Shown here: positions 53,884 to 63,885 of the stretch, piece after piece
Layout of the letters: each line of letters opens with the position of its first letter
Numbering within the stretch: position 1 is the first letter of the stretch
Source: Halobacillus litoralis
GTDB taxonomy: Bacteria; Bacillota; Bacilli; Bacillales; Halobacillaceae
Assembly: GCF_004101865.1 (NCBI RefSeq)
Contig: NZ_CP026118.1
Coordinates: forward strand, 3,427,001 to 3,491,000
DNA: 64,000 bases
Direction: 5' to 3'
Position numbers and translations under genes: made by a program
The notes under the pieces: generated by a model
Database searches by the model: none
What the model was told of the DNA's origin: nothing
The model's input: the letters and a program-made list of their open reading frames with translations, nothing else

Positions 53884-55341
53884 ATGAGCGAACGTATTCC
53901 ACATTGGTTAGAAAAACAATCAGAGGTGAATCCTCATCACATTGCTTTGGAGTCTCCTGATGGGGGAAAGAAAACCTTTGGAGAGCTAAGGCAAGAAAGC
54001 AGGCAAATGGCACAGGCTTTAATGAAATCAGGTGTGCAAAAAGGGGATCATATCGCTTTTCTCTCGGATAATGATTTGAATTATCCTGTTTTCATACATG
54101 CCATAAGCTACATTGGTGCTGTTGTCGTGTTACTGAACACGAGATTGACTAGTGCAGAAATATCCTATCAATTAAAAGATGCTCATGTTAAGCGTTTATT
54201 CATAAGTAATAGTTATGAGGTGAAAGCGGAAAAAGCTTCTAAGAATTTGAATACTGCCGTGCAGAAAGTGAGTGAGCTGCCACAGGAACTTGCAGATGAA
54301 TATGACTTAAAACGCGAGTTGGCTCTGGATGAAGTTTATACGATGATGTACACATCAGGCACTACGGGAAAGCCGAAAGCTGTCATGCATACATATGGAA
54401 ACCATTGGTTCAGTGCTATCGCTTCATCATTAAATCTGGGATTACGGCATGATGACAAATGGCTGATGTGTTTACCATTGTTTCATGTCGGAGGTTTTTC
54501 TGTCTTGATGAAAAGTGTCATATACGGAATGACTATCCATTTAATGGAAAAGTTTGAACCTTCTTTGGTAAATAAAGCTTTAATCACTGAGGGGGTATCA
54601 CACGTTTCCGTAGTCACGGTAATGCTTCAAAAGCTTTTGGAAGACTTAGACGGCAAGCGATACCCGGATCATTTAAAATGTATGCTTTTAGGAGGGGGAC
54701 CTGTCCCTGTCCATTTACTCGAGCAGACAGCGGACCGAAATGTTCCCGTCTTCCAGACATATGGCATGACAGAAACATCCTCCCAAATTGCTACCCTAAG
54801 CCCTGAGTCAGCTTTTACTAAAATAGGTTCAGCAGGTAAGGCGTTAAGCATAGCTGAGCTCTGGATCGATAACGATGATGAAAAGCAACCAGGAGAGATT
54901 ATCGTTCGTGGACCGATGGTTTCAAAAGGATATTATAATCATCCGCATCAGAGGGACGCCTATCTAAGAACAGGAGACATTGGTTATAAAGATGAAGATG
55001 GATTTCTGTATGTGGTCGATCGAGTGAAGGATGTGATTATTTCTGGTGGGGAAAATGTGTATCCAGCAGAAATCGAAAGTGTGTTATCTGATATTCCAGG
55101 TATACGTGAAGCAGGGGTTACAGGCCGCAAAGATGAACGTTGGGGAGAGGTCCCTGTCGCTTTCCTTGTTTCAGAGTCACCTGGGACATTGGAAGCAGAA
55201 GAGGTTTTGGATTTCTGTAAAGAAAGGTTAGGAAAATATAAACTGCCAGCTCAATTGCACTGGGTAGAGGAACTTCCTAGAAATGCTTCGAACAAGGTGC
55301 TGCGCAGACAATTATTTTCTTTATTGGATCAGGAGGACTGA
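53884..55341 (+). CDS. menE: o-Succinylbenzoate-CoA ligase MenE
   Basis: An ATP-dependent acyl-CoA synthetase of 485 residues from ATG 53884 (AGGA 9 nt upstream; ATG 53875 is too close to it). The ANL superfamily P-loop YTSGTTGKPKAV is at about residue 155, GMTETSSQ and YLRTGDIGYKDEDGFLYVVDR follow, and the late GGENVYPAEIES and lysine-containing PRNASNKVLR are present. It activates OSB to OSB-CoA. A terminator separates it from menB; menC begins one base after its stop. Confidence 0.93.
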   Translation: MSERIPHWLEKQSEVNPHHIALESPDGGKKTFGELRQESRQMAQALMKSGVQKGDHIAFLSDNDLNYPVFIHAISYIGAVVVLLNTRLTSAEISYQLKDAHVKRLFISNSYEVKAEKASKNLNTAVQKVSELPQELADEYDLKRELALDEVYTMMYTSGTTGKPKAVMHTYGNHWFSAIASSLNLGLRHDDKWLMCLPLFHVGGFSVLMKSVIYGMTIHLMEKFEPSLVNKALITEGVSHVSVVTVMLQKLLEDLDGKRYPDHLKCMLLGGGPVPVHLLEQTADRNVPVFQTYGMTETSSQIATLSPESAFTKIGSAGKALSIAELWIDNDDEKQPGEIIVRGPMVSKGYYNHPHQRDAYLRTGDIGYKDEDGFLYVVDRVKDVIISGGENVYPAEIESVLSDIPGIREAGVTGRKDERWGEVPVAFLVSESPGTLEAEEVLDFCKERLGKYKLPAQLHWVEELPRNASNKVLRRQLFSLLDQED

Positions 55342-55342
55342 G

Positions 55343-56443
55343 ATGAAAATTGACCGGATTACTTTACGTAAGATTGTACTTCCATTGAAATCTCCATTCG
55401 TCACTCATCATGGCCGCCTTGAAGAAAGACCGCTGATCATCGTCGAAGCGAGAGATGGTGACGGTCGTGTAGGGTATGGGGAGGTCACAGCTTTCCCTAC
55501 GCCATTCTACACTTCTGAAACAATACATACAGCATGGTATGTATTGCAGGAACTGTTGATTCCATCGGTCTTATCTAAAAATGTCCACCATCCGAAAGAT
55601 ATAGGATCTATTATGGAGGGCTTTCAAGGTCATCCAATGGCCAAGGCTGGGCTGGAAGGTTCATTATGGGACTTATACAGTAAGCAGGAAGAGGTAAGCT
55701 TGAGTCAGCTCATAGGTGGAACTCGAAAGTTTGTGACAGCGGGGGCAGTGATAAGTTTAAGGGATGATATGGAATCATATATACATGATTTAAAAAAAGA
55801 TGGATATCACCGTTATAAGCTGAAGGTTAAAAAAGGATACGAACATGAAACGATTGAAACTGTTCAAGAAATAGACCCCGATCTTCCAATCATGATTGAC
55901 GCAAATGGACAGTATGATGAAAAAGATATCGATCATTTGAAGTCATTGGATCAATATGGTCTTATGATGCTCGAGCAACCTTTTGCTCCTGGGGACTTTT
56001 ATCTTCACCGTGAATTACAAAAAAAACTTCAAACACCTTTATGTTTAGATGAATCAGTAAGTGGGTTCCATGATGCGGTCCAAGGTGTTCAGCTGGAAAG
56101 CTGCCAAATCATTAATGTGAAAATCAGCAGGGTGGGCGGCTTGATGGCTGCAATCCAAATACATGATTATTGTAAAAGAAAGGGCTTCCCTGTCTGGTGC
56201 GGGGGGATGGTTGAGTCCGGAATTTCCAAAGCACATAATCTGGCGCTTGCTTCTCTCCCTAATTTCACCATACCTGGTGATCTGTCTGGTTCTTTGCGCT
56301 ACTTCGAAAAAGACATCATCAACTCTGGTATTCAAATAAATAAAGGGCAAATAGAAGTTCCTCAAGGTCCTGGCATCGGTGTAGATGTTGATGAGGAATA
56401 TCTTCACCATGTGACCTGTGAAGCATACACTTTCTCTGTTTAG
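55343..56443 (+). CDS. menC: o-Succinylbenzoate synthase MenC
   Basis: An enolase-superfamily enzyme of 366 residues from ATG 55343, AGGAGG upstream. It dehydrates SHCHC to OSB. The active-site residues appear in order: KLKVKKG (Lys), IMIDANGQY (Asp), MMLEQPF (Glu), LCLDESV (Asp), and NVKISRVGG (Lys). The gene is translationally adjacent to menE. The family also includes N-acylamino acid racemases; the operon settles the role. Confidence 0.95.
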   Translation: MKIDRITLRKIVLPLKSPFVTHHGRLEERPLIIVEARDGDGRVGYGEVTAFPTPFYTSETIHTAWYVLQELLIPSVLSKNVHHPKDIGSIMEGFQGHPMAKAGLEGSLWDLYSKQEEVSLSQLIGGTRKFVTAGAVISLRDDMESYIHDLKKDGYHRYKLKVKKGYEHETIETVQEIDPDLPIMIDANGQYDEKDIDHLKSLDQYGLMMLEQPFAPGDFYLHRELQKKLQTPLCLDESVSGFHDAVQGVQLESCQIINVKISRVGGLMAAIQIHDYCKRKGFPVWCGGMVESGISKAHNLALASLPNFTIPGDLSGSLRYFEKDIINSGIQINKGQIEVPQGPGIGVDVDEEYLHHVTCEAYTFSV

Positions 56444-56496
56444 AATGTAATAAGCTTTCCAACTATGGCTCACAATAGGACCAAGGAGGGCGATTC

Positions 56497-56808
56497 ATGG
56501 ACAGGGATAAGTATTACATCAATATCGGCACAAGAGAAATTTCATTGAACCACGATGGAAACAATGACGATTTTCTCATTTATGCTACAAAAGAAGAAGT
56601 AATCACTTTAAGAGAGATTTTTGATGAAATCTACAATTCCGATGTACGTTCATTTTACCGAGCTCATGTACCGTTCAAGCCTTATCACCAGGATGAAGAT
56701 AATGACGAGTCAGACATGGAAATGAAACATGCCTTTCAGAAAATTTATGACCTCGGTGATGAGACAACCAAGAACCATATTGTCGAAATGGGTGTATTGG
56801 AAGATTAA
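56497..56808 (+). CDS. Small acidic protein of unknown function
   Basis: The protein is 103 residues with CAAGGAGG before ATG 56497. It is soluble and acidic, with DDFLIYATKEEVITLREIFDEIYNSDVRS and an aspartate-rich middle (HQDEDNDESDMEMK), then a C-terminal helix. I recognise no family. It lies 54 nt after menC and may be part of the men transcript; the hairpin after it has no T run. Confidence 0.75.
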   Translation: MDRDKYYINIGTREISLNHDGNNDDFLIYATKEEVITLREIFDEIYNSDVRSFYRAHVPFKPYHQDEDNDESDMEMKHAFQKIYDLGDETTKNHIVEMGVLED

Positions 56809-56811
56809 GGA

Positions 56812-56842
56812 GAAGGCCGCTTCTTATAAGGAAGCGGCCTTC
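56812..56842 (+). terminator. Hairpin after the small acidic protein gene
   Basis: GAAGGCCGCTTC pairs perfectly with GAAGCGGCCTTC around TTATAAG. No T run follows, so termination may be weak. Confidence 0.55.
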
Positions 56843-56844
56843 AA

Positions 56845-57386
56845 TACTTTCAGTTAATAAAAACGTGCAAAATATCCATTTCCTATACTTCTACTTTAAC
56901 TATCCACTGGAATTTCGATGCCCACGGTCTCATAAAAAATGGCTGTATTCACAGTGTATGACATTGTTCTCTTTCATTTTTCTCCAATCGATTGTTGAGC
57001 ATGACCACCTTCTTCTTTGAAGCTCCTGGAGTTGCGGGGATATGATCGGGAGCGGTAAAAGCATACATTTACTCTAAACATTCTTATGTCCCTTTACCAC
57101 CCATCTTCTGTTGGCAGAGAAAGAAAAAGACCATCATGATATACGAATAAATGGGAAAAAGGTTTATTCATCTCAAGATGGTGCTATCCCACAGTGGAAT
57201 TTAAGTCCAGTTGGGTTTCTTTTGTTATATTTCCAAAATATGAGGGTATATCAACCAAAAGACACTACCATTTGATGATTGCAAGTTTATCTGCAGAGTG
57301 GTTTGTATTTGGGGTGGCTTATGGTACGATTTAAACAGGCAAGCAAACAGAACGCTTATAAAGAATTAAAGGCAGTTGAAGCAGAC
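56845..57386. other. Long low-density region with possible gene remnant
   Basis: About 540 bases before ytkD, mostly without a gene. From 57078 to 57275 a frame stays open for about 65 codons, reading like a protein (for example RINGKKVYSSQDGAIPQWNL) but with no usable start or ribosome binding site. It could be a decayed gene. The rest shows nothing recognisable. Confidence 0.4.
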
Positions 57387-57863
57387 ATGAAAACATTTTA
57401 CGATTTTTATCACAATCCTGTTCGATTATCTTTTGATGATCACCCTTTTTCTAAGACACCTAAACATGTGTGGGTCATTTGCCGTTTTAAAGACCAGTGG
57501 CTGCTTACGAAGCACAAAGACCGAGGTCTCGAATTCCCCGGCGGGAAAGTAGAGGAAGGGGAAACGGCAGAGCAAGCAGCGATAAGAGAAGTTGAAGAGG
57601 AGACAGGCGCTCAAATCGATGAATTATCTTATATCGGTCAATACCATGTAGATGGAAAAGGTGGGACCGTCATAAAGAATGTTTATTTTGCGGTCATTTC
57701 CGGTCTGACGGATCAGGAGCATTATTTTGAAACGTTTGGTCCTGTATTATTCAGGCATTTACCTCGTAACTTAAAAAGAAATGATCGGTTCAGCTTCATG
57801 ATGAAGGATGAAGTTCTACCAGAATGTATGAAGAAAATTGATTACATTTGCAAAGAGAGCTGA
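57387..57863 (+). CDS. ytkD: Nudix nucleoside triphosphatase YtkD
   Basis: A 158-residue Nudix hydrolase, the length of B. subtilis YtkD, when read from ATG 57387. An in-frame extension to 57279 lacks homology and a good site; the ribosome binding site at the chosen start is also weak. The Nudix box is GGKVEEGETAEQAA then REVEEETG (about residues 56-78). YtkD hydrolyses oxidised purine nucleotides such as 8-oxo-dGTP and protects spores and growing cells from oxidative mutation. It ends at a strong terminator that also faces pckA. Confidence 0.88.
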   Translation: MKTFYDFYHNPVRLSFDDHPFSKTPKHVWVICRFKDQWLLTKHKDRGLEFPGGKVEEGETAEQAAIREVEEETGAQIDELSYIGQYHVDGKGGTVIKNVYFAVISGLTDQEHYFETFGPVLFRHLPRNLKRNDRFSFMMKDEVLPECMKKIDYICKES

Positions 57864-57905
57864 AAAAGGGATCCACCGCTTCGTATCGGTGGATCCCTTT
57901 TTATT
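57864..57905. terminator. Bidirectional terminator between ytkD and pckA
   Basis: AAAAAGGGATCCACCG pairs with its complement around an 8-nt loop; A5 and T5 at the ends. It serves ytkD and the converging pckA. Confidence 0.94.
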
Positions 57906-57926
57906 CTAGGAAAAGATGAGAAAATA

Positions 57927-59522
57927 TTATCGGGACCTGTTATAGGTCGGGCCTGCTTGCTTTATAGCATGGCTCGCATGAGTGAACTTTTGAAAGTTTT
58001 CGTGGAATTGTTCCGCTAGTTCTTTGGCACTCTTGTCATATTCCTCTGCTTTTGCCCAGGTTTTTCTTGGGAAAAGGACTTCATCAGGTACTCCAGGGCA
58101 ATGCGTGGGAATGTTCAACCCGAAATAAGGATCTTGATAAGTCTCTGCTGAACTTAGCTCTCCTTCTAATGCGGCTTGAATCATAGACCTCGTATAACTT
58201 AACTTGATTCGTTCTCCTTCACCGTAGGAACCGCCAGACCACCCAGTGTTGACTAAATAAACATCTGTGTTGAATTGGTCGATTTTTTCACCCAGCATTT
58301 CAGCATAAGTAGCTGGAGCTAAAGGAAGAAAAGGTGATCCGAAACAAGCAGAGAATGTTGCTTGCGGCTCGGTAATCCCTCTCTCCGTTCCTGCAAGCTT
58401 ACTTGTATAACCACTTAGAAAATGGTACATCGCCTGTTCTTTAGTCAGTTTGCTGATAGGAGGTAAAACCCCGGTAGCATCTGCTGTCAAAAAGATGATG
58501 GCATTTGGATGACCGGCGATACTCGGTTGTACTGTATTTTCAATATGCTCGAGAGGATAAGCTGCACGAGTGTTTTCAGTTAGACTCGTATCACTATAAT
58601 CAGGTCTATGGGTTTCTTCGTTTAAGACCACATTTTCTAACACAGCTCCAAAATGAATGGCATCAAAAATCTGCGGTTCTTTTTCTTGGGAGAGGTTGAT
58701 ACATTTCGCGTAGCATCCTCCTTCAATGTTGAATACTCCGTAACTGGACCAAGCATGCTCATCATCACCGATTAATCGGCGCTGTGGATCAGCAGACAAA
58801 GTGGTTTTCCCTGTCCCGGAGAGTCCGAAAAATAAAGCGACATCTCCTTCTTTTCCGACATTTGCCGAACAGTGCATAGGCAGGACGTTCTTTTCGGGAA
58901 GCACGTAATTCATCACAGAAAAGATGGATTTTTTAATTTCTCCTGCATATTCTGTGCCACCTATAAGTACAACACGGTGTTTGAAGGAGATCATGATGAA
59001 TGCTTCAGAGTTCGTACCATCTACACTGGGGTCCGCTTTGAAGGTTGGTGCTGAAATGACTGTGAATTCAGCCTCGTGATCTTCAACTTCTGAAGTCTCA
59101 GGACGTATGAACATTTGTCGGGCGAACAAATTGTGCCAAGCAAATTCGGTAAGTACTTGAAGGGGGAGACGGTGTTTCTCATCAGCTCCTGCATAACCTT
59201 TGAAAACGAATAATTCATTTCTTCCCTTCAAATAATCCAGAACTTTATGGTACAGATTTACGAATGTGGAGTCATCAATAGGTTTATTGACAGTTCCCCA
59301 GTCGACTTTATTTGCAGTGGTCTCATCTTTTACGATGAATTTATCTTTTGGTGATCTACCGGTGTAAGTACCTGTTGTTGCTTGAACGGCCCCTTTTTCC
59401 GTTAAAGTTCCTTCATTACGATATAAGATCCTTTCCACTAAATGTGGAACAGATGATTGGTGTTGGACATGCTCTTGCGCTAATAAGAGGTTTAATTCTG
59501 ACATTTGATTGATGGTACTCAT
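57927..59522 (-). CDS. pckA: ATP-dependent phosphoenolpyruvate carboxykinase
   Basis: A 531-residue gluconeogenic enzyme: oxaloacetate plus ATP gives phosphoenolpyruvate, CO2 and ADP. The kinase-1a P-loop is [12 protein letters not shown] (about residue 230), kinase-2 follows as IGDDEHAW, and [10 protein letters not shown] (about 52) and the late [14 protein letters not shown] are also characteristic. It faces away from metK. Control by CcpN, as in B. subtilis, is likely but I did not find a clear site. It complements glpX and pgi. Confidence 0.96.
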   Translation of the reverse strand: MSTINQMSELNLLLAQEHVQHQSSVPHLVERILYRNEGTLTEKGAVQATTGTYTGRSPKDKFIVKDETTANKVDWGTVNKPIDDSTFVNLYHKVLDYLKGRNELFVFKGYAGADEKHRLPLQVLTEFAWHNLFARQMFIRPETSEVEDHEAEFTVISAPTFKADPSVDGTNSEAFIMISFKHRVVLIGGTEYAGEIKKSIFSVMNYVLPEKNVLPMHCSANVGKEGDVALFFGLSGTGKTTLSADPQRRLIGDDEHAWSSYGVFNIEGGCYAKCINLSQEKEPQIFDAIHFGAVLENVVLNEETHRPDYSDTSLTENTRAAYPLEHIENTVQPSIAGHPNAIIFLTADATGVLPPISKLTKEQAMYHFLSGYTSKLAGTERGITEPQATFSACFGSPFLPLAPATYAEMLGEKIDQFNTDVYLVNTGWSGGSYGEGERIKLSYTRSMIQAALEGELSSAETYQDPYFGLNIPTHCPGVPDEVLFPRKTWAKAEEYDKSAKELAEQFHENFQKFTHASHAIKQAGPTYNRSR

Positions 59523-59761
59523 ATGCGTCGACCCGCCTTTATATTAAAATTTAAATGTAAGCTAATCTTGAATTAGTATAACACATTAATCACAATAGTC
59601 CATACTATTATTGAAAATGCTTTCATGATATTATTTTCTATATATATGTGGGAAATACCTTGTTATCATCTTATGTAATATACTAATGAACGTTTACGAT
59701 TGAAGAAAGGATCGACCACTTCCACATGGTCCTTTTCCCTTAGAAAAGCTTAGTATTCTAA

Positions 59762-59790
59762 TTGACATTAAACATGGATTTCGATACGAT
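59762..59790 (+). promoter_or_regulatory. Sigma-A promoter of the metK leader
   Basis: TTGACA (59762-59767), a 17-bp spacer and TACGAT (59785-59790) precede the SAM-I aptamer by about 17 nt. Confidence 0.72.
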
Positions 59791-59807
59791 AACTGAGAAC
59801 GGAAACT

Positions 59808-59921
59808 CTCTTATCCAGAGTTGGTGGAGGGACAGGCCCTTAGAAACCCAGCAACCGTCTTTTCAAATGACATGGTGCTAACCTGAAGCAAGGAATGAGA
59901 ACACTCCTTGGACGATAAGAG
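59808..59921 (+). ncRNA. SAM-I riboswitch (S-box) upstream of metK
   Basis: The S-box core is clear. P1 is CTCTTATC (59808-59815) with GATAAGAG (59914-59921). Inside are GGTGGAGGGACAGGCCC (the conserved GGAGGGA and GGCCC), GAAACCCAGCAACC, and GGTGCTAACCTGAAGC, followed by the P4 hairpin AAGGA...TCCTT. SAM binding should stabilise P1 and allow the downstream terminator to form, lowering metK expression. Confidence 0.97.
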
Positions 59922-59934
59922 CGAAAGGAAGCAG

Positions 59935-59968
59935 CCCCTTTCCTCGATATAGGAAGGGTTTTTTCTTT
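59935..59968 (+). terminator. SAM-riboswitch expression-platform terminator
   Basis: CCCCTTTCCT pairs with AGGAAGGG (with a bulge) across CGATAT, followed by TTTTTTCTTTTTT. It is the terminator governed by the S-box aptamer. Confidence 0.9.
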
Positions 59969-60143
59969 TTTATGAGAAATATCCGTAGCAGGTGGAAAAC
60001 CTGGTGATATTCCTATGTAAAAGCTCAATTGGTTGTGAAATGATTCAACAAGAAAATATATGAAACAGCTTATTAGTTTCTGCACATACTGGTAAAGAGT
60101 TCCGTCTAATACTTTGTACTTACAGAAGGAGGAGTTTTTCAGA

Positions 60144-61340
60144 ATGCCTGCCAACCGCCGGTTATTCACATCAGAATCTGTTACAGAAGGACACCCTGAC
60201 AAAATTTGCGATCAGATTTCTGATGCCATTTTAGACGAAATTTTAAAAAATGACCCGAACGCGAGGGTTGCATGTGAGACAACAGTTACAACGGGACTGG
60301 TGCTTGTCTCCGGAGAGATCAGTACTAATACTTATGTAGATATACCTTCGATTGTCCGCCAGACAATCAAAGAAATAGGATATACACGAGCGAAGTATGG
60401 ATTTGATGCCGATACCTGCGCTGTATTGACAGCCATCGATGAGCAATCTCCTGACATTGCTGGAGGCGTTGATGTTGCTTTAGAATCTCGTGAAGGTAAG
60501 ATGAGTGATGATGAAATTGAAGCCATTGGTGCTGGAGATCAAGGTCTGATGTTCGGATTCGCTAACAACGAAACAGACGAACTTATGCCGCTTCCGATCG
60601 CTTTGGCTCATAAACTTTCTAAACGCCTGGCTGATGTCCGTAATGATGGTACTCTGGATTATTTGCGTCCAGATGGAAAGACTCAGGTGACCATAGAATA
60701 TGATGATAAGGATCAACCGGTCAGGGTTGATACAATTGTCATTTCTACTCAGCATGCAGAGGAGATCACACTTGAGCAAATCAAGAAAGATTTAAAAACC
60801 CACGTCATAGACCCTGTCGTACCTAATGGTTTGATTGATGATGAGACAAAGTATTTCATTAATCCTACTGGCCGCTTCGTTATCGGTGGACCTCAAGGAG
60901 ATGCAGGGTTGACGGGGAGAAAAATCATTGTCGACACCTATGGAGGTTACGCTCGTCATGGAGGCGGAGCTTTCAGTGGTAAAGATGCCACCAAAGTTGA
61001 CCGTTCTGCTGCGTATGCTGCCCGTTATGTAGCAAAAAATATAGTCGCTGCGGAGCTTGCTGATTCTGTAGAAGTCCAATTAGCATATGCGATTGGAGTG
61101 GCTCAACCCGTATCGATCTCCATCAATACGAATGGTTCAGGGAGAGTATCGGAGGAGAAGCTTGTCGAAGCTGTTCGCGAATTGTTCGACCTTCGTCCGG
61201 CCGGGATCATTAAAATGCTCGACCTTCGTCGGCCGATTTACCGCCAAACAGCTGCATATGGTCACTTTGGCCGGACAGATGTAGAATTCCCTTGGGAAAA
61301 AACAGATAAAGCAGCTCAATTGAAGGATCGGTTCAAATAA
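60144..61340 (+). CDS. metK: S-adenosylmethionine synthetase
   Basis: A 398-residue enzyme making SAM from methionine and ATP, from ATG 60144 (AGGAGGAG site). Motifs are [20 protein letters not shown] near the start (ATP/Mg2+), [10 protein letters not shown] (about 120) and [19 protein letters not shown] (about 270). Its expression is under the SAM-I riboswitch 180 nt upstream. The metIQ importer and MetS-type transporter at the other end of the window supply its substrate. Confidence 0.97.
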   Translation: MPANRRLFTSESVTEGHPDKICDQISDAILDEILKNDPNARVACETTVTTGLVLVSGEISTNTYVDIPSIVRQTIKEIGYTRAKYGFDADTCAVLTAIDEQSPDIAGGVDVALESREGKMSDDEIEAIGAGDQGLMFGFANNETDELMPLPIALAHKLSKRLADVRNDGTLDYLRPDGKTQVTIEYDDKDQPVRVDTIVISTQHAEEITLEQIKKDLKTHVIDPVVPNGLIDDETKYFINPTGRFVIGGPQGDAGLTGRKIIVDTYGGYARHGGGAFSGKDATKVDRSAAYAARYVAKNIVAAELADSVEVQLAYAIGVAQPVSISINTNGSGRVSEEKLVEAVRELFDLRPAGIIKMLDLRRPIYRQTAAYGHFGRTDVEFPWEKTDKAAQLKDRFK

Positions 61341-61342
61341 TA

Positions 61343-61385
61343 AAAGACTGCCTCCACAATAATAAAGTGGAGGCAGTTTTTTTAT
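61343..61385. terminator. Rho-independent terminator after metK
   Basis: ACTGCCTCCAC pairs with GTGGAGGCAGT around a 9-nt loop, followed by TTTTTTTA. The T run overlaps the end of the converging ytoA-like gene. Confidence 0.93.
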
Positions 61386-61894
61386 TTCTGCTGTATTTTA
61401 TAATATTGTCCTTTTTCAACATAGCTTGCGCGAATGCGATTCAACTCTTTAATGTCATCATTATTCAATTCTCTGATCACTTTAGCCGGCCGGCCGAAAG
61501 CTAATGTATTTGGAGGGATCACTTTACCGGGAGGTACTAGACTCCCTGCACCGATGAATGCCTGTTCCCCTATTTCCGCACCATCCAGAATAAGCGAACC
61601 CATCCCGATTAAAGCATTTTCCCTTATATGAGCAGAGTGGAGTGTAACTTGATGGCCGACCGTCACGCCATCTTCAATGATCAAGGGTTGATCAGGGCTT
61701 TGATGCAGAAGGCTGAGATCCTGGATGTTTGTGTTTTTACCGATATGTACTGGTGCCACATCTCCTCGTATTACTGTTTTAAACCATATGCTTGCCATTT
61801 CACCTATGGTGACGTCACCCGTAATAACCGCATCATCCGCTACGAAAGCGCTCGGGTGGATGTCCGGATGCTTTCCTTTATATTCGCAATACAT
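61382..61894 (-). CDS. ytoA: Gamma-carbonic-anhydrase-like hexapeptide-repeat protein (YtoA)
   Basis: A 170-residue left-handed beta-helix protein with repeated hexapeptide strands (IGDVTIGEMASIWFKTVIRGD). The three candidate metal-binding histidines are in LLHQSPD, TVGHQVTLHSA. The C-terminus ends in a helix. It resembles gamma-class carbonic anhydrases such as YrdA/PaaY; activity is unproven. In B. subtilis ytoA lies next to ytpA, and here ytpA is divergent from it 60 nt away. Confidence 0.9.
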   Translation of the reverse strand: MYCEYKGKHPDIHPSAFVADDAVITGDVTIGEMASIWFKTVIRGDVAPVHIGKNTNIQDLSLLHQSPDQPLIIEDGVTVGHQVTLHSAHIRENALIGMGSLILDGAEIGEQAFIGAGSLVPPGKVIPPNTLAFGRPAKVIRELNNDDIKELNRIRASYVEKGQYYKIQQK

Positions 61895-61953
61895 ACTGAA
61901 CCCCCTTATAATATAGTTGATAATAGTATATCAGAAGAAAAGGGGGGAACGCT

Positions 61954-62730
61954 GTGAAGAAATTGGAATCTGTTGACGATAACGCTACCATCGTTCTCGT
62001 ACACGGGGCCTTTGAACATGGTGGCAGATACAAGGAATTAGTGGAACGTTTACGTCAGGATCACTTTTCAGTCATATATGGAGACCTTCCCGGGCAAGGT
62101 GTTTCAGAAGGGAAGAAAGGACATATCCATTCTTTTAAGGATTACACCAATACAATCAAATCCTGGGTGGAGCAGGCAAATCCTGAAAAAAAGGTATTCA
62201 TCATTGGCCATAGCATGGGAGGGTTGGCTGTGATTCGGTTCATGGAAGAAAAACAAACAAAAGTAGATGGAGTGATTCTGTCCTCACCAGCGGTTAGTAT
62301 CTTGAATAAAGCAAGCAAACCTTTAGAGGCAGTCTCTTATCTCCTGAACCATATCACCCCTTCACTTAGAATCAAAGCATCTCAGCAGCCAGAAATCATA
62401 ACAAGGAATCCTAAGAAGATTACGGAATTCAATGAGGATCCATTGATTATTGATAAAGTCTCTGTTCGGTGGTATCGTGAATTTCAAAAGGCGACACGTC
62501 AAGCATTTTTGAATATTGACAAATTCCCTGATGTCCCTCTGCTGGTCATGCAGGCAGAAGCGGATTACATGGTTGACGCTCGAAAAACTACAGAGTGGTT
62601 TGATAAAGTCGCTTCGAAAGAAAAGAGCTATAAACAGTGGCCGGGGCTTTATCACGAAATTTTTAATGAACCGGAATTTGAAGACGTTTATCGATATACA
62701 CGGTCTTTTATCGATAATCATTTAATTTAA
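61954..62730 (+). CDS. ytpA: Alpha/beta hydrolase, phospholipase YtpA-like
   Basis: A 258-residue alpha/beta hydrolase of the monoacylglycerol-lipase type. The nucleophile is Ser87 in GHSMGG, with His in GLYHEIFNE and Asp in QAEADYMVD completing the triad. The start is GTG 61954, with GGGGGGAACGC upstream. In B. subtilis YtpA is a phospholipase that makes the lysophospholipid antibiotic bacilysocin. It probably forms an operon with the terpene synthase 19 nt downstream. Confidence 0.9.
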   Translation: MKKLESVDDNATIVLVHGAFEHGGRYKELVERLRQDHFSVIYGDLPGQGVSEGKKGHIHSFKDYTNTIKSWVEQANPEKKVFIIGHSMGGLAVIRFMEEKQTKVDGVILSSPAVSILNKASKPLEAVSYLLNHITPSLRIKASQQPEIITRNPKKITEFNEDPLIIDKVSVRWYREFQKATRQAFLNIDKFPDVPLLVMQAEADYMVDARKTTEWFDKVASKEKSYKQWPGLYHEIFNEPEFEDVYRYTRSFIDNHLI

Positions 62731-62749
62731 TCTGCAAGGAGGCACCATC

Positions 62750-63826
62750 TTGTTAGGTTCTGTTCCAAAAAATGCCGTCCACCTCATGTATCAAGTTTAT
62801 AAAAATATTTTTCCTGCCGTTCATCAAGAACTTGAGCGATGGATTGAACTTGCAAAAGCTATACCAGATGAAGAGTTGAGAACTCAAGCACTTGCCAGCA
62901 TTGAAGAAAAAACGTTCCATTGCGAAGGGGGAGCAATCTATTCCGTATTAGCAGGGAATGAAGCAAGAGAGGCGATTCGCTTCATAGTTGCTTACCAAAC
63001 CATTAGTGATTATTTGGATAATCTCTGTGATCGTAGCACTTCAATGGATCCTGAGGATTTCAGAATGTTGCATCAATCTATGGCAGACGCTCTTACTCCA
63101 ACTAATGAAACGAAAGATTACTACCGATATCGTGAGGAGAAGAATGATGGCGGATATTTACATCAACTAGTAAAGACTTGTCAAGATGTACTGGGGAAAG
63201 CTGAAGGGTATGAGATGGTGGGTGACTATACTTTGAAGCTAGGGTCCTTATACAGTGATCTGCAGGTACATAAGCATGTTATTGAAGAAGAGAGAATACC
63301 ACGGCTTCAGCAATGGTTTGAAATGCATCGAAAAGAATGGCCGGAATTGAAATGGTATGAGTTTTCTGCCTGCACAGGGTCAACATTAGGCATCTTCTGT
63401 CTTGTTTCTTATACTTTGGGCGGAAGGATCGATCATTCATTAGCTGCTCAAGTGGAACGCAGCTATTTTCCATTCATGCAAGGGCTGCATATTTTATTGG
63501 ATTACTATATTGATCAAGACGAAGATGAGTTGGAAGGTGATTTGAACTTCTGTGCTTATTATGAACATGAAGATCAAATGAAAAAACGTTTCAAGTATTT
63601 TGTTGAAAGGACACACCAAGAGATTAAGAAACTCCCTGATCCAGCTTTTCATCAAATGATTCACGAAGGCCTGGTCGGTATGTATTTGGCTGATCGTAAA
63701 GTCGGTAAACTCCAAAATGCTAAAAGTTTTGTAAAAGATATGTTGAAGTCGAGCGGGAAAAAAGCAACATTTTTTTATTACAATACAAAGATATATCATA
63801 GATTAAAGCCTGGACGAGAATTATAA
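62750..63826 (+). CDS. ytpB: Tetraprenyl-beta-curcumene synthase (class IB terpene synthase, YtpB/DUF2600)
   Basis: A 358-residue all-helical class IB terpene synthase, the DUF2600/YtpB family. The start is TTG 62750, with AAGGAGG upstream. The Asp-rich motif DYLDNLCDR is at about residue 86; other blocks are HCEGGAIYSVLA and LDYYIDQDEDELEGDLNF. YtpB converts heptaprenyl diphosphate to tetraprenyl-beta-curcumene, the precursor of sporulene-type C35 terpenes in Bacillus spores. The tight link to ytpA suggests shared control. Confidence 0.93.
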   Translation: MLGSVPKNAVHLMYQVYKNIFPAVHQELERWIELAKAIPDEELRTQALASIEEKTFHCEGGAIYSVLAGNEAREAIRFIVAYQTISDYLDNLCDRSTSMDPEDFRMLHQSMADALTPTNETKDYYRYREEKNDGGYLHQLVKTCQDVLGKAEGYEMVGDYTLKLGSLYSDLQVHKHVIEEERIPRLQQWFEMHRKEWPELKWYEFSACTGSTLGIFCLVSYTLGGRIDHSLAAQVERSYFPFMQGLHILLDYYIDQDEDELEGDLNFCAYYEHEDQMKKRFKYFVERTHQEIKKLPDPAFHQMIHEGLVGMYLADRKVGKLQNAKSFVKDMLKSSGKKATFFYYNTKIYHRLKPGREL

Positions 63827-63843
63827 ACGCCCAGGTCTTTTTT
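63808..63843 (+). terminator. Terminator overlapping the 3' end of ytpB
   Basis: CCTGGACG (within the last codons of ytpB) pairs with CGCCCAGG, with one mismatch, across an 11-nt loop, followed by TCTTTTTTTT. Confidence 0.82.
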
Positions 63844-63885
63844 TTAAATCATTAGAACAATCGCCTGAAGTGTTCCAGTTTTTAA

